A stretch of 64,000 bases of DNA from assembly GCF_958298935.1 (NCBI RefSeq), contig NC_084923.1:1862501-1926500 (forward strand), given 5' to 3'. Position 1 is the first letter of the stretch, and every line of letters begins with the position of its first letter. The notes below the pieces were generated by a model. That model was not told the origin of the DNA. It did not search any database and saw only the letters and a program-made list of their open reading frames with translations. The DNA is from Phragmites australis. Taxonomy: Eukaryota > Streptophyta > Magnoliopsida > Poales > Poaceae. The translations under genes were made by a program, and so were the position numbers. Positions 35,058 to 46,984 of this stretch are shown piece by piece.

Positions 35058-37542
35058 TATATGTTGGTAATTGTTCTACTAACCGTGTTTGTAACATTGT
35101 GCTCGTAGGTCATATTCTTAGTTGATGAGCATAAATGTACTTCCAGCGGTAGAATCAAGACTACTATAGCTTTTCGGGCATAGGTGGCTGACAAGACACT
35201 ATCCCTCCTTAGGAAGACCCATGACATGGGTGCTAAGAGATGCAGAAACAGTTGTAGGATGAGTAAAATGTTACTGTTGGATATGATACAGTGTGGAAGG
35301 GAAAAGAAAGAGCTATGTTTGAGTTGTATGGCCGATGGGATGAGAGCTTCCAACTATTGTTCAATTGGAATGCAGCGATTGAGAAGAGGTCACCAAGAAG
35401 TGTTGTTGAGATTGACACCAAGATTGTTGATGGCAAAGTATATTTTCACAGGTTCTTTTATGCACTGAAGCCTCGCATTGAGGGATTTGCCACTAGATGC
35501 AGACCATATCTTAGTATAGATTCAACTGCACTCAATAGAAAGTGGCGTGGTCATTTAGTTGTAGCTTTAGCTGTAGATGGTCACAACTAGATGTATCCAA
35601 TTGCATATGGTTTCATAGACTCTGAGACTGAGGATAATTGGACTTGGTTTATGACTCAACTGCAAAAGGCTATAGAAAGTCTTCCACACCTTGCTATTTG
35701 TACAGATGCTTGCAAAGGATTAAAAAATGCAGTGAAGAATGTATTCCCTCATGCTGTCCAAAGGGAGTGCTTTTGGCATTTAATGCAGAAATTCATCAAG
35801 TATTTCTATGGTGATGGTTGTGGCCTGATGTTCCTGCAGCAAGGGCATATTTGGGTTGAAGAGTTTGAGAAACACATGTCTACAATTTTGAATAGTTGTC
35901 CTGATGTGTGGGAATATTTCCATAACCATCACAATCTGAAGTGGATGAGGTGTGTCTTCATCCCAGCAATAAAGTGTGACTTTATCACCAATAATCTCGC
36001 TGAAACATTCAACAATTGGATTAGGCGCATCAAGGATCTGTCTGTGGTTGATTTGGTTGACAGGTTGAGAGAGATGATAATGACATTATGTGAGAAGAGA
36101 AGGATATCAGGGAGGCTGCACGAAAGGATACTACCAACTATCAAACAACAGTTGCATGCAAGGACTAGAGGGTTAGGCCACATAAGGGTTGCCAAATCTA
36201 ATGATTGGAGTGCAGAGGTGTGGAACAACAACAAGCATGAGAGGCGTGTTGTTAAGACTTCAGCACATGAGTGCACATGTCTTGAGTGATAGCACACTGA
36301 TAAGCCCTGTGACCATACTTTGTACCTTATAACAACAAAGATGAACATAGAGATTGAGGACTTTGTACATGATTACTACTTCTTGGAAAAGTTCAAGGTT
36401 GCTTATAGGGGTCTCATAGAGCCAATGTTAGACAAGTCACAATGGCCTAAGGTTGGCCTTAGTTATCTCTTGGGGACACCACTTGGGAAAATGTTAGTTG
36501 GAAGACAAAGAAAATTGAGGATTAAAAGCACCCTTGAAGCTGGTGGCAATGGAAAAAAAGAAGAAAACTATGATCAAAGGACCGGTGCAGTGCAAAAGAT
36601 ATGGTGAAAAGGGGCATACGGAAGCTAGCTACAAATGCCCACTAAATGGAATAAAAAAAAAGGCAAGCTTGTTGTTCTTTTTTTTTCCCTTCATTTTACT
36701 TTGTAACTTACTGATGTTCATTTGTTTTGCATCTTGCAGACCACTAAGGAAGCCAAGGAAGAACATTACCAAAGCACGCCCAGTAAAACCTTGTACACCA
36801 CAAAGGTCTACCACTGCTTTGGATGTAATTATGCATGATAGCCCGGGAATGCTCACAAAAGATGAGTAAAATTAGTACTAGTGCAGCAGCTTATCATTTG
36901 TTGCCCTATATGCTTGACTAAAAACAAAAATGACATTAATATGTAGGCGACTTGCAATGCTCGTAGGAGAGGGAACTTCTTCCCATACCACAATGGCCAC
37001 TTCACCTCCAGCCAAGAAGACAACAACAAAAAAGATGGCACCAAAGAAGAGGAAGAGAAACTAACTTGTATGTCTGTTGTGTGAACTTAGCTTATTTTGG
37101 GTCAATGTATCATGAACTGCTATTGATGAATCCTGAAGTCCAAAACTTTATTATGTGTGTTAAGTGTCAAGACTATGTATGAATTTGGTTATCTAGCCTC
37201 AATTTATGAGCTATGCACATGCTGCATGAGATGATTATATCTTAATTATGTGCTGGATGAGATAATTGTAGCTTAATTATTTGCTGAATAGTGTTTTTAT
37301 CAAGCATATATTCTCTCTATTTTTTCATGGATGTTGTCATTTTTATGGAAACATGTGTGTTGTGTTCATAGTGTGGCATCAGCTAGCATGCACTCTTTTT
37401 TATCATTCTGAGCCGGAAACGGCAGCAACAAATGCAACATCTACCATGGAGGGCAAGAACATCTTTCCAGTGGCAAACACAACCAAAAGAAGAGGAAATC
37501 GATTAAAAAGCTCCAAATGTCAATGAATCAAACAACCTAATG

Positions 37543-37629
37543 TTATTGGTGTTAAAAGATTAAAGTCAACGAAACGGATGTCAAAAGATCGAAGCTGCTT
37601 TTTGGTGATGTCAAAATGGCAAATTTCTC
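37543..37629 (-). repeat. Right terminal inverted repeat of the MULE
   Basis: Complement of 31161-31247, ending AAAATGGCAAATTTCTC just before the 9-bp duplication TAATATAGT. Confidence 0.93.
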
Positions 37630-37638
37630 TAATATAGT

Positions 37639-38127
37639 GATGTAACATGATGATGAGTTCAAATCAGATTGAGTTTCAAATTAAGAAAAACATATTGTGT
37701 GCTTGTGCACTGGTAGCAAGAAAAACGACATGCGAAAGAGTGTTTGTGTCTGCAAACTAGAAAAAATAAATTGGCCAGAATAAGCTTGAATTTGTAGGGG
37801 TGCCAATATTCAACAAGTATTATGAACTTTTGCAAGCGAATTCAATTGTAAGTCCGGTTTATTCAGAAGAAATAGAATCCAAGCACTATCTCTTACAGAT
37901 AACAGCACGAAATGCAATTATCTAGCAAAAGTTGCAATTATATATGACTTTGGCTAAGATAATAGCGGCAAATGCAATTATTAAAGGTTGCATCAAGAAA
38001 TGACAGCATAGAATACAATGATCCAAGATTGTTAGTCGACAACAAATATATACAATTGAAAAAGGTGCAAGACTATCCTAAAATCGACCTTCTAAGATTT
38101 TGCAGTACTGAAGGCCAAACCCACAAT
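37639..38127. other. Spacer, probably includes the 3' UTR of the next minus-strand gene
   Basis: AT-rich, no coding frame. The part next to 38128 is likely 3' UTR of the minus-strand gene. Confidence 0.35.
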
Positions 38128-39418
38128 CTAGATGATGACTGATCCAAGTACCCAAAGGACAAGAAGGAACACAATGACACCTACCAAAATAGTCAATACA
38201 GGTGGGTCATCTGAAGAACTCGAGTTATCATTACTGGATTTGTTCTGCTTTGTACTAGTGCTAGGAGAATCTCTATCTAAAGCAAATAGAGCTTGCTTCT
38301 TGTGTTCCGTCCACAAGCTTATTTCATTCTCAAACCCATGAAAACTTCTTGCCAGAGGATTACAATTCCTGCATTGTAAAACAGCAAGTGTGGTACCTTA
38401 GAGAATGAAAGAAGTATTCCTTTGCCACAGACGTAGAAGAAAGAACATGAGAATGTGTCAATAAAACTGAACACATAACCCCCATTGTCAAATGAAACTA
38501 AGACAACATTTGCTCACTAGAATGTCATGGTGATGTTTTAGATACCATGAAAGTCGTAATCACAGAGATTCTTATTGTCTATTTGCATACTTTTTGCAGA
38601 GCCACATACCTATTTGAGTGAGGAGAATTTGGCCAGGATGTAGTTCAGATTTAAACCAAACCCCAGTGAAATTGCCCTCATTCAGAAACAAGTGTGGGGA
38701 TTTGAACCGGGTGCATCAGAGAAGCTAAATAGCTAAAGTTTTACCTAAAAATTAACCCTTGTTTGACATCAATACACCATGGAGCATAGGATAGCTCATT
38801 TCGTATAATTAATCTATGCAGTTCCCAACCGAAGATACTAAACCCTTGTAAATTGAGCGGCACAAACACACCATTCTAGCATTTACGCAGCAGTACACTA
38901 CAATTTGCAGTTCCCAACCAAAGATAGTAAACCCTTAGTACTGGCACAAACATACCATTCTAGCATTAACACAACAATATAGTTTCCTTAAGAAATAAAG
39001 CACAGAACCAGCGAACTTGCAAAAGGGGAGATCATATCTAATCCATTCTTTTAAGGTTATTTCTGTAGTGGCAACATCGTGTAATTATACATCACAAATT
39101 GGTCACCCTTTGTTTCTCTAGATCATTCGTGGTAAAATGTGTCCCGAGATACTTGGATCCAATCATGCAATTGGGTTAAGAAGGCAGACAATGACAGCTA
39201 AAACTAAGCAAGACAAGAAATTTTTTCAGCCAATGCCAAAGAAACCGTGGCGTGCGGTGAGGTAAGAAATGCAAGGCACCTGCAGCCACGGGGGTAGACG
39301 CGGGCGGTTCGCGGGGCACGAAGGCTGCGAAGGCGTTGGGCCGAAGCCGGCGAAGACGGGGCCGAAGAGTCGGGGGGAAAGGAAGGGTTGCGGTGAGGTG
39401 GGGGCAGATGGCGGCCAT
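38128..39418 (-). CDS. Probable small tail-anchored membrane protein, function unknown
   Basis: The last exon (38368-38128, after ACAATGCAG) is clear: NCNPLARSFHGFENEISLW, then TEHKKQALFALDRDS, a Ser/Asn/Asp-rich linker, and a C-terminal hydrophobic segment LTILVGVIVFLLVLWVLGS ending VII, which suggests a tail-anchored membrane protein. A likely first exon starts at ATG 39418 (context GTTGCCATGGCC) and reads MAAICPHLTATLPFPPT, rich in Pro/Arg/Ser and lacking acidic residues, like a plastid transit peptide. A donor at 39246 would join the two in phase (137 residues) but is weak; the better donor at 39280 does not fit the phase, so a middle exon may exist. I do not recognise the family. Confidence 0.5.
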
Positions 39419-39699
39419 GGCAACTGGCAAGGAGGGGGAGAGGAATGGAGAACAGACGGCCTAGGGCATGCAAGGAAATGGATCTATTGTTGCTTTTTTG
39501 TCACTTTGATGCGGTGATCTGTAGCCACATATCTCCTCTCTTGTTTCGAATCAGGAGATAGCTATATCAGATTTTGATTTGCCAAATGCTTCATTTATTT
39601 CATGTTTTGCAATGATATACTTGTGCCTGTTTGGTACACATAATATGTCCTGACTTTTGCAGGAACAAAGATGTGTCATATGAATTCTTGCGAAAACTA

Positions 39700-40728
39700 T
39701 TCATCCTCTTCCTCATCATCAAGGTTAATCTATAGTAATCTCTTCAAAAACTCTTCCCACTGAGCAATGTCTCTTCTAATAAAACTTCTATGAAACTAAA
39801 ATTTTAAAAGTTCTTCCCACTGAGAAATGTCCCAATTGAATAGAAGCCTTATTGTGAGAGACATTGCTCAGTGGGAAGAGTTTTTAAACAGATTACTGCA
39901 GGTTAACCTCAATGAAGAAGAGGATAAAGTCCTTTGAGCCCTAGATAAATTAAGGGGATTTACTACTAAGTCTCTATATAGATTTCTCACCTTTGAGGGT
40001 GTCTCTAGCAGAGGGGCTCAGGTTATCTGGAGAACTAAACTTCTCCTTAGGATTAAAATTTTCTTGTGGCAAATTTCACACAACAAACTCCCTATTGCCA
40101 TGTCCCTTAAGAAGAGTATGGAAAGGGAGTGAGAGGTGCACTTTATATGGTAAACCAGGCGCAGTTGATCACATCTTTTTTGTTTGTGTGATTGTTCAGT
40201 GTGTCTAAAGTCATGTGCGAGAAATTTTTGGATGGAACAGTTTCCCTTGCTCGGTGGCTGACTTATGGGCAAGTTGGCTCTGGGGGTTCTCAAATTTTCT
40301 CAACTGTTGAGCTTATTCTTTTTTGCAAGACTTGCTTGGGCTATTTGCCAATCTAGGAACAAAATGGCTATAAAATGAAGTTTCCAAAAAAGCCACTTGA
40401 AGTCTTATAAGTTGATTTGTCATTCATGCAGAGTTGGAGCATTCTCCTCAGAGAAAATGACAAGCTCACGATAGATTGCGCCATCTCGGAGATCAGGGGA
40501 CGGATGCGCGAGTTCATACTAGCTGAGGGGCTGGTATATGATGTTTTCAAGCAAAAGAACCCTGCTTCCTCTGTGTAATAGGATAGTTGTGTTATCCAGA
40601 TTTTACTTGTCTCTTGTTACATGTACCGATATTGTAAAACCGGTATACCTAGTTGTTGTGTTTATTTTGTTCTACAAGTTTTGCTGTCTTTCAATATAAA
40701 CTGAGATCTTTCTCCCTTTAAAAAAACT
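39700..40728 (+). mobile_element. 5'-truncated LINE (non-LTR retrotransposon) remnant
   Basis: Translation at about 40000-40090 gives SRGAQVIWRTKLLLRIKIFLW, the start of the zinc-binding region (zf-RVT) that follows reverse transcriptase in plant L1-type LINEs, and AWAICQSRNKMAI follows near 40340. Stops and frameshifts are frequent. The 3' end is followed by a short A-run at 40721-40727 after CTTTCTCCCTTT. At the 5' end about 39718-39785 is an inverted copy of 39845-39915 (both contain ACTCTTCCCACTGAGCAATG or its complement). No target-site duplication was fixed. Confidence 0.7.
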
Positions 40729-40980
40729 CATGCAGAGCTCCTAGATTCCAAACACAGCCTTATGGCTACCAATACCATGGCCCTTCCTATTTGAATGCTT
40801 GTATGTTTGGAATTTTATCTTCACTCTATAAAAAAAATTAGCAAATACATATTTTTTATGATTAACTAGTCCCTCTACTTCCACCTCTGAACACCCCTGA
40901 TAATTTGATTTCTCACAAAAAAATAATAAGTTGACGTCCTGATCTTTTTTACTCCACTATTTGATCCGCATATACATTCA

Positions 40981-42973
40981 TGTAGGATCGAGAATGACGA
41001 CTAGAGAGGGGTGACTTGCCGCCTCAACAAATTTCTTTCGAAATAGATGATATTGTACTATTTTATCACACAACGCACCTCAAGAACAAAACGCAACACA
41101 AAAATACAGCGAAAACACAGAGCTCAACCAGGAAGATCCGGATAGAACAGAACAAAAACTCAAAGAATTCAAAAACCAAACTTGAAGATCAAATCAAAGA
41201 TTGATCTCATGGTTGGAATCGAACACTAGGTTCTACAACAAACCAATTCATAACTCATCACCACACAAAGTTTGAAAGTTGAGAAGAAAGATTCAAAAAT
41301 CAAAGATAAGGTCACTTGTTGAAAAAATTCTCCAAGTCGATGATCTAGAGGCAAAGTAGTTCAAGACCCATGAGTATACACTCATATGTGATTTATGCCT
41401 CTAGCAATAAGAACAATGACTTCACAATGTGCTAAAAATTCAGCCCAAAATCCAAAACGAAAAACACAATGAAACACCAAAAACTTGCAAACTTACTAGG
41501 GAACCAATAAAACGAAACTAGAAAGATGGAAATTCAAGCATATGTAAAAACATAAACTTCAATACTCAAAGAGATCAACCCTATTTTAATCAGATTAAAA
41601 AGATTTTCACTCAAAACTCTCACATAATACATATGCTAAACACACATCCTTTCTCTCGTCTAAAACAATAGCACTAGGCTCTCAAATGAGTAGCATAATA
41701 GACTCAAGTGACTAGTTCATCCTCTCTCATAGCCTTACCCCACTATTTATAGGCTTAAGAAACTTGACCGCTAAATTTCATACCTTTTTTCTCAAAATAC
41801 CCATATCTCATAGTATACTCTTACCTACCACCGAAGGTATTTTGATTCATTTACTTTCTCATTCATCGGACGACCTCTACGTGTTCACAACTTAGCTTCG
41901 TCTCGACGCAAGCTTTACGATTGTGCCACGTATTCCTCCAGTCCTCCCATGATTTTAAGCTGTCACTTGCTTTCACCTGAAGCAAGCGCTCCAATGATGA
42001 TGTGTGTCCTCCGTCTTGCGATCTTGATTGTCAACAGGTCTCTCCCACTCCGGATCCATCGGATCACCTTGTCACTTGCACTGACATCCACTTTCGCTTG
42101 ACTTTGTCACCACGCCGTCTGCATCCTCTGTTTTATGTTTTGCTTGACCTCCATGTTTACGACTAGGATTTCCTTTGACTCCATCCAGCCCTCCTTGATC
42201 GTTCGGCACCAAGCACCCGTTTAGCCTCAATCACCCGCTGTCGACCGCCAAATTGCATCCGTCATCTGCACACTATGAAACAAGCAAGCATATTTCTCCA
42301 CGCTCCAAAACATCTTCAAATTAGCACAAAATCAAAAACTTCAATTCAAAGGACATCCTGCAGAAAATATGAACACTAAATGTTCTGATGTGTTCTACTC
42401 CTGAATACCGGACCATCCGATAAGTGTAACACTATGTATTCTAAAAAAAATTGCTCTCTGTGAGAAAAGATCTAATTAAAGCTTTTGGTGATCTCATATC
42501 CATCACCGGATACTCCGACGTGTGCCAATCCACCAAACCACCCTTCTATAACCTCTCTGCAACAAAATATTTGACACATTCTCCGATATTCACAAACTCA
42601 GCATCGCACCATCCGTCGTTCATATCCAAACTTAGCAACAAAAATCTCCTCTGCAAAAAAGTACTCCAACACTCTCTGAGTCCATCGCCGAATCATCCGG
42701 TGTTTGCTTCCATTCTTGCTTCAATATTGAAAATACCCCAATGCTCACTTCACCGTAACACCAGAACATCCGGTGTGGTCAAAAACACACACATCAGATA
42801 TTCTGATAAGGCATAATTTCATTAAATCTAAAACAATCTTATCCAATTTAACCTTTGGTTAGTAACAAACAAGATCGCACACAACAAGCTCACGTTAACC
42901 AAAATTATTTCAAATCTAACGCTATCAATAACTCATCGCATAAAAACAAATCACATCTCAACTTAATTTCTCA
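40981..42973 (-). mobile_element. Probable solo LTR (Copia-like) on the minus strand
   Basis: Plus-strand ends are TGTAGGATCGAG and AATTTCTCA, flanked by ATTCA on both sides (40976-40980 and 42974-42978). The complement of the left end (TCACCCCTCTCTAGTCGTCA, then CGATCCTACA) is a typical grass Copia LTR 3' end. On the minus strand a TATA box (CCTATAAATAGTGGGG) lies at about 41755, which fits LTR U3/R structure. CCGGA-TCCGGTG-type phrases (42405-42780) resemble those in the solo LTR at 32467-35057. No internal domains. The right boundary rests on the 5-bp duplication only. Confidence 0.6.
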
Positions 42974-42978
42974 ATTCA

Positions 42979-43349
42979 CATGCTACACAAGAACACAACT
43001 GATGACAAAATACATCTGATAAATGAATCAGCTGATTGTGACTGGGAAACGAAGCATGAGCTCCTATTTGATTGGTACGTACTGCGTACTGTCCAGCCTC
43101 AGTTTCAGCTTTTGTTACAACAGTCCGTACCCGGCAGTCATCAACAGGTCTAATTGGCAAAACTTACGGTCATCATAGATCTAATAAAGAACTGTTCAGG
43201 TGCATCCTTTTTGAGGTAGGTATTTCCATGAACCCCTATGGGTTCCAGTAGTTCCCTCATGAAAGGCTCAACCCGCCTATCCAGGATTAAGCTGTCCTTA
43301 ATAGCTTGCTACACCGACTTCTTTTGGACTTCATACAATCAAAGCATAC
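42979..43349. other. Downstream region and probable 3' UTR of POLD2
   Basis: No coding frame; the part adjacent to 43350 is expected to be the 3' UTR of the minus-strand POLD2 gene. Confidence 0.4.
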
Positions 43350-46300
43350 TCAGGAATCAAAACTTGTTGAGAAACTCAAAGTGCTGCATTCCAGGTTCCT
43401 CAAATTGAGCTGCATTATTATACAGATACTTTTGTTACCAACTAATCTTGTTATAACAACGAGAATCAATGTTAACAAGTAAAAGATTAAAGCAAAGCAA
43501 GGGTAAGTTCCTCCTTTTGTATGTCTACACCTTCCACAAAAGGAAAACAAGGATATGTTTTCTAGCTTATCTTTTTTTATCTTGTATGTGGTAGTGTTAA
43601 AGTTGCAAATGATGTAATCAAGAATCAGTCTCCCAAGTCCTTGGTGCTTACTAGGTTACCAAGATAACCAAAGTATACTTTCTGGTACTCATGCATATAA
43701 GTACATACCATCACAGCAACTCCACTATCAAAGAATCTCGGAATGCAGATTAGCCTCACTTTTTGTTTTTCTGGCCCTGGATAACAAGGAGGGTAAGTTG
43801 GGTGCTGAAACAACATATGAAGCTTACATGAACTATTACCTTCCAATAATCGAGTCTCATATTTATCTTGATTCCCAACGAAGTATACGTGTGGGCAAGT
43901 TTCAACAAGGAAAGGATCCTTGTCTGTATATGGATAACATCCTGAATAAAACAGACATATATATGAGAAGGGACTTCTAGCTTCAGATCATACAATTACC
44001 ATAAATGATCATCAAATCAATAATGAAATTCACATACAAATAAATGGATGACAATAATACTAGTTTTTTACCCACAATCTTGACAGTTGGCATGCCAACT
44101 TGGACTGGAGACAAAGAGTTACCTAGGCTGTTTGGAGCAGTCGGAGCAAGATGGCGCCATCTCAGTGTTCTTTCCATGAACTCCAGCTTGTCTTTGGCAT
44201 CAGAGTACTTGTAGAGGTCATCTATGTTCTGGCCAGATGTTCCAATAAACCTAAATATAGAACTTTCTTGCATCAAAACCTCCAAGTTGCTATAATCCCA
44301 AGGAAAGTCAAAAGAGAGATGACACTCACTGGACGCTGTCAAGCTTGAATTGATGGGGATTTGAACATGACGAAAAAGTATTGTAGGTGGATGCTCCAGC
44401 GAAAAGGCATCTGTGCAAAGGCTGCAGGTAAGCAAGAGATGAGCCAGCCATGCATGCACAAAACACACACTTAAGTGCTAGTAATACAAATCAACAAGTA
44501 TTTATTCGCATCAATGCCCACCTGTTGAGGCAAAGAAAAATTTGCCGGATCATGACATCCCGGCATCATATCTACAGGCAATGATGCCACAAGCTGCAGA
44601 GGACATGGATTATATCAAGGTCAATGTCAGATCAGATCAGTTGCAATGACTAAATTGATTGGGGGAAAATAGTTCTAACCTGGGTCAGCATTATATCCAG
44701 TTCCTTGATTGGTTCAGCTATCCTGGATTGATCTTTTGTTGTTACCATCTGAAATGTTGAAACCACTCGTTAGTACAGCATGCTAAAGCAACAGGATAAA
44801 GTGCCACCAAAAAAAAAAGTGAAATGCAATGCCATTACCTGACCATTCAAGAACCTTGGTGAAATATGCACTGAATTCCCAGCCACCACAACACGTACTA
44901 TATTTGATGCTATGGTTTGCTCCTAAGTAATTTTGAAAGAAGATTATCGAAATTCATGTCTCTATTGAGTATAATAGATTACACTTTACAAAGACAAATA
45001 GCATACATTCTCATCTCCCAAATGCCCTGTGATATGGTCAATAAGAAGTTGGAACTGCAGAGGATTGAATGTGCTGCTTCCAACACTCAACCCTGACACG
45101 AATACCACATACTTGTCTTCATCTGTAAACAAAGTAAATGCAATTTCAGAGCAATTTTCTCACCCTTAAAATTTAGGAAAAAATGTTGATAAGTGCACAT
45201 AGGGTGATGTGCAGAATATTACTTGCGCTAGACAATGCAGTTTGGGGAGGAAGACCAGCCTCAAGAACTTCTTCAACAAGAAAGTTCCCGGCACTTGTTT
45301 CCTTCCCATGGAGAGCTACTACAACTCCTGTGAATGATTGATGGTTGAGCATGATTGAAAGGCAACAAGTTTTTGGGGGCAGAGGCAGCAAGATCATATA
45401 TTCGGTAAAACACAGAAGAAATTCTACAGTAATAAAGAAAGAAGCCTTGATTGCATTGTTTGAATTTTCAGTGAAAACGCAAAACTTACCAGTCACATAT
45501 GATTTTGGAGCTATGGCTCCTGCAAGTGTAACTCTTCCGCTTTCATCTTCCAGAATGAGATGATCATCAGGATGCATGAAATTGTGCGGTTTGACCAGAG
45601 GAGTTGCGGACCTCTGCAGCACAAAAAGTTAATGCAGGGACTCCTCAAGTTATTAGGGATATCAACCATACTTGAAGGAATATTAAACTAACTTTCAAGT
45701 TTTTTTTCGAAAGGACGGCAAGAGCATTGCCAAATTTTTTTATAGAATGGGAAAATTGACCCAGTTTATAAGGGAAACAGGGCCTGAAACCTCACAACTG
45801 AACGGTTTAAACTAACTTTCAAGTTATATTACCTCTTTGGAGTATTCATCGAGAATAGAAGGCTTCAGTTTCATGTGCTTGTATAAAGTTCCAACAATTA
45901 TGCAATCCTTTCCTTCTTCTAGTCCTAACACTGTAGTGACTGCAACATACGGAAAAGGTGTGCTTAAACTCTCTCCATGCATAAGCAAACACCTGCAGCT
46001 GTGTTGCATGAACTGCTTCCATGAACAAAATATAACTATACAACCAAAAACATCCTTCTAAGGTATAAAATAGTAAGCAGATCCAAATTTTCAATCTCAC
46101 GTTTCTAAAGATTGTGCATTCATACTGACCAACTAATGTTAGCGAAGTCGTTTAAGTTACCAGTTCAAGTTCAAAGCACCTATCTGACAAAACACAGGGG
46201 GGGGGGGGGGGAATCAGCACAAGTAAGCGCCAATGATTTTTCACAGCAACTTCACATGCCTAACAATTAAGACCTCTGCTGACAGCCAACATCAATACTT

Positions 46301-46984
46301 CGTGAAGAACACGCACCCCAAATTAGCTAGGTTTCAAAATCATATCGCCAAATGTTTTTTTGAACGTAAAAGGCAGGAGCTCTGCCGTTCAATTAAGAAA
46401 GAGAGAAGTGTATATGGTACAGTAGGCGGGCTTGAGCCACGCATATCACCAAATATAGACTAAATCATTGCTAGAGCAGCTCATAAACCCCTCACACAAC
46501 ACCCAAATAAGCCTGGCTGCTTAAACCCTAATCCGAGCTCAAAGGGCCCGCACCTCCAACTGCAAATTGAAGCCAGTTACTCTATCCAAAACTTGTCGAG
46601 TCACAAAAATAAAAACTCCACGGGACCAAAGAGCCACAGATCAGCACAAAACCCAACTTTACCGAACATACTATTACAATTCAACGGGGACGAGGAGTTG
46701 CGAAGAGGGGAAGGGGGACGGACCAGGGAGTTGCGGCTTCCAGGAGGGGGCGAGGGCGTGGAGGAGGGGACGCATGTGGTGGAGGCGCGTGAAGTAGATG
46801 TGGCTGTACTGCTGCCCCTGGTACTTCTCCCCCTGGATCGCGTACCTCTCGTCCTGCAATCGCCAACGCCGCGCTCAGCCGAAATCGAAAAGAAGAGGAT
46901 CCACAAGGGGGAGCAAAACGCGAGGGTGGAAGCGGCGGCGCTTACGAGGTTGCTGTAGGTGGCTTGCTTCCTCTCCATCGCCAT
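43350..46984 (-). CDS. POLD2: DNA polymerase delta small subunit (subunit 2, p50), 14 exons
   Basis: Exons, 5' to 3' on the minus strand: 46984-46946, 46853-46724, 45939-45833, 45613-45490, 45327-45223, 45122-45007, 44922-44839, 44748-44680, 44593-44522, 44421-44330, 44250-44123, 43941-43840, 43776-43709, 43409-43350. All introns are GT-AG and every phase matches, giving 1296 nt and 431 residues, the usual length. POLD2 is the regulatory B subunit that binds the catalytic subunit in the replicative polymerase delta. Seen: N-terminal OB-fold region (HLILEDESGRVTLAG near residue 110); inactive phosphoesterase-like domain (YVVFVSGLSVGSS; VRVVVAGNSVH; MMPGCHDPANFSLPQQPLH); C-terminal HVYFVGNQDKYET and RLICIPRFFDSGVAVM; end STSFDS. 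MAMERKQ has a second in-frame ATG two codons on. The gene looks intact. Confidence 0.96.
46197..46211 (+). repeat. Run of 15 G in POLD2 intron 2
   Basis: Mononucleotide run between exons 2 and 3 of POLD2 (C-run in the transcript sense). Its length is likely to be unstable and prone to sequencing error. Confidence 0.9.

Larger units (their letters stand above)
31763..37064 (+). pseudogene. MULE (mudrA-type) transposase, interrupted and decayed
   Basis: Segments in order: an N-terminal acidic region with a short Gln-Gly-Ala repeat (about 32020-32100, units like GCTGCCCAAGGAGGT); a MuDR DNA-binding domain (MKEFRLAVRQYAMDKEFEL, then CKTKFRGHC) at 32249-32430; a solo LTR at 32467-35057; the rest of the domain (DEHKCTSSGR) at about 35123; the MULE transposase core (LSIDSTALNRKWRGH, ICTDACKGLKN, QRECFWHLM) at 35290-36290; a SWIM zinc finger (HECTCLE, then HTDKPCDH); and a zinc knuckle in which CxxC became CKRY. 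It ends near KKRKRN. Stops interrupt it at 32243 (TAA), 35182 (TAG), 35588 (TAG), 36287 (TGA) and 36290 (TAG), with a frameshift near 35260. It is not functional. Confidence 0.9.
31161..37629 (+). mobile_element. Mutator-like element (MULE) with 87-bp terminal inverted repeats
   Basis: The element is 6469 bp. Left TIR 31161-31247 starts GAGAAATTTGCTATTTTG; the complement of the right TIR 37543-37629 starts GAGAAATTTGCCATTTTG. Both share CTTCGATCTTTTGACATCCG and end ACACCAATAA. Flanking 9-bp duplications TAGTATAGT (31152-31160) and TAATATAGT (37630-37638) match at 8 of 9 bases; a 9-bp duplication is typical of Mutator. Inside is a mudrA-type transposase gene with several stops, interrupted by a solo LTR (32467-35057). 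Without that insertion and its duplicated TATAT the element would be about 3.9 kb. Confidence 0.95.

Noticed and set aside
38600..38760. tRNA-like or SINE-like sequence on the minus strand with a box-B phrase GGTTCAAATCC
   Set aside because: No convincing box A or cloverleaf and no poly-A or poly-T tail with target duplication; a SINE is possible but not supported.
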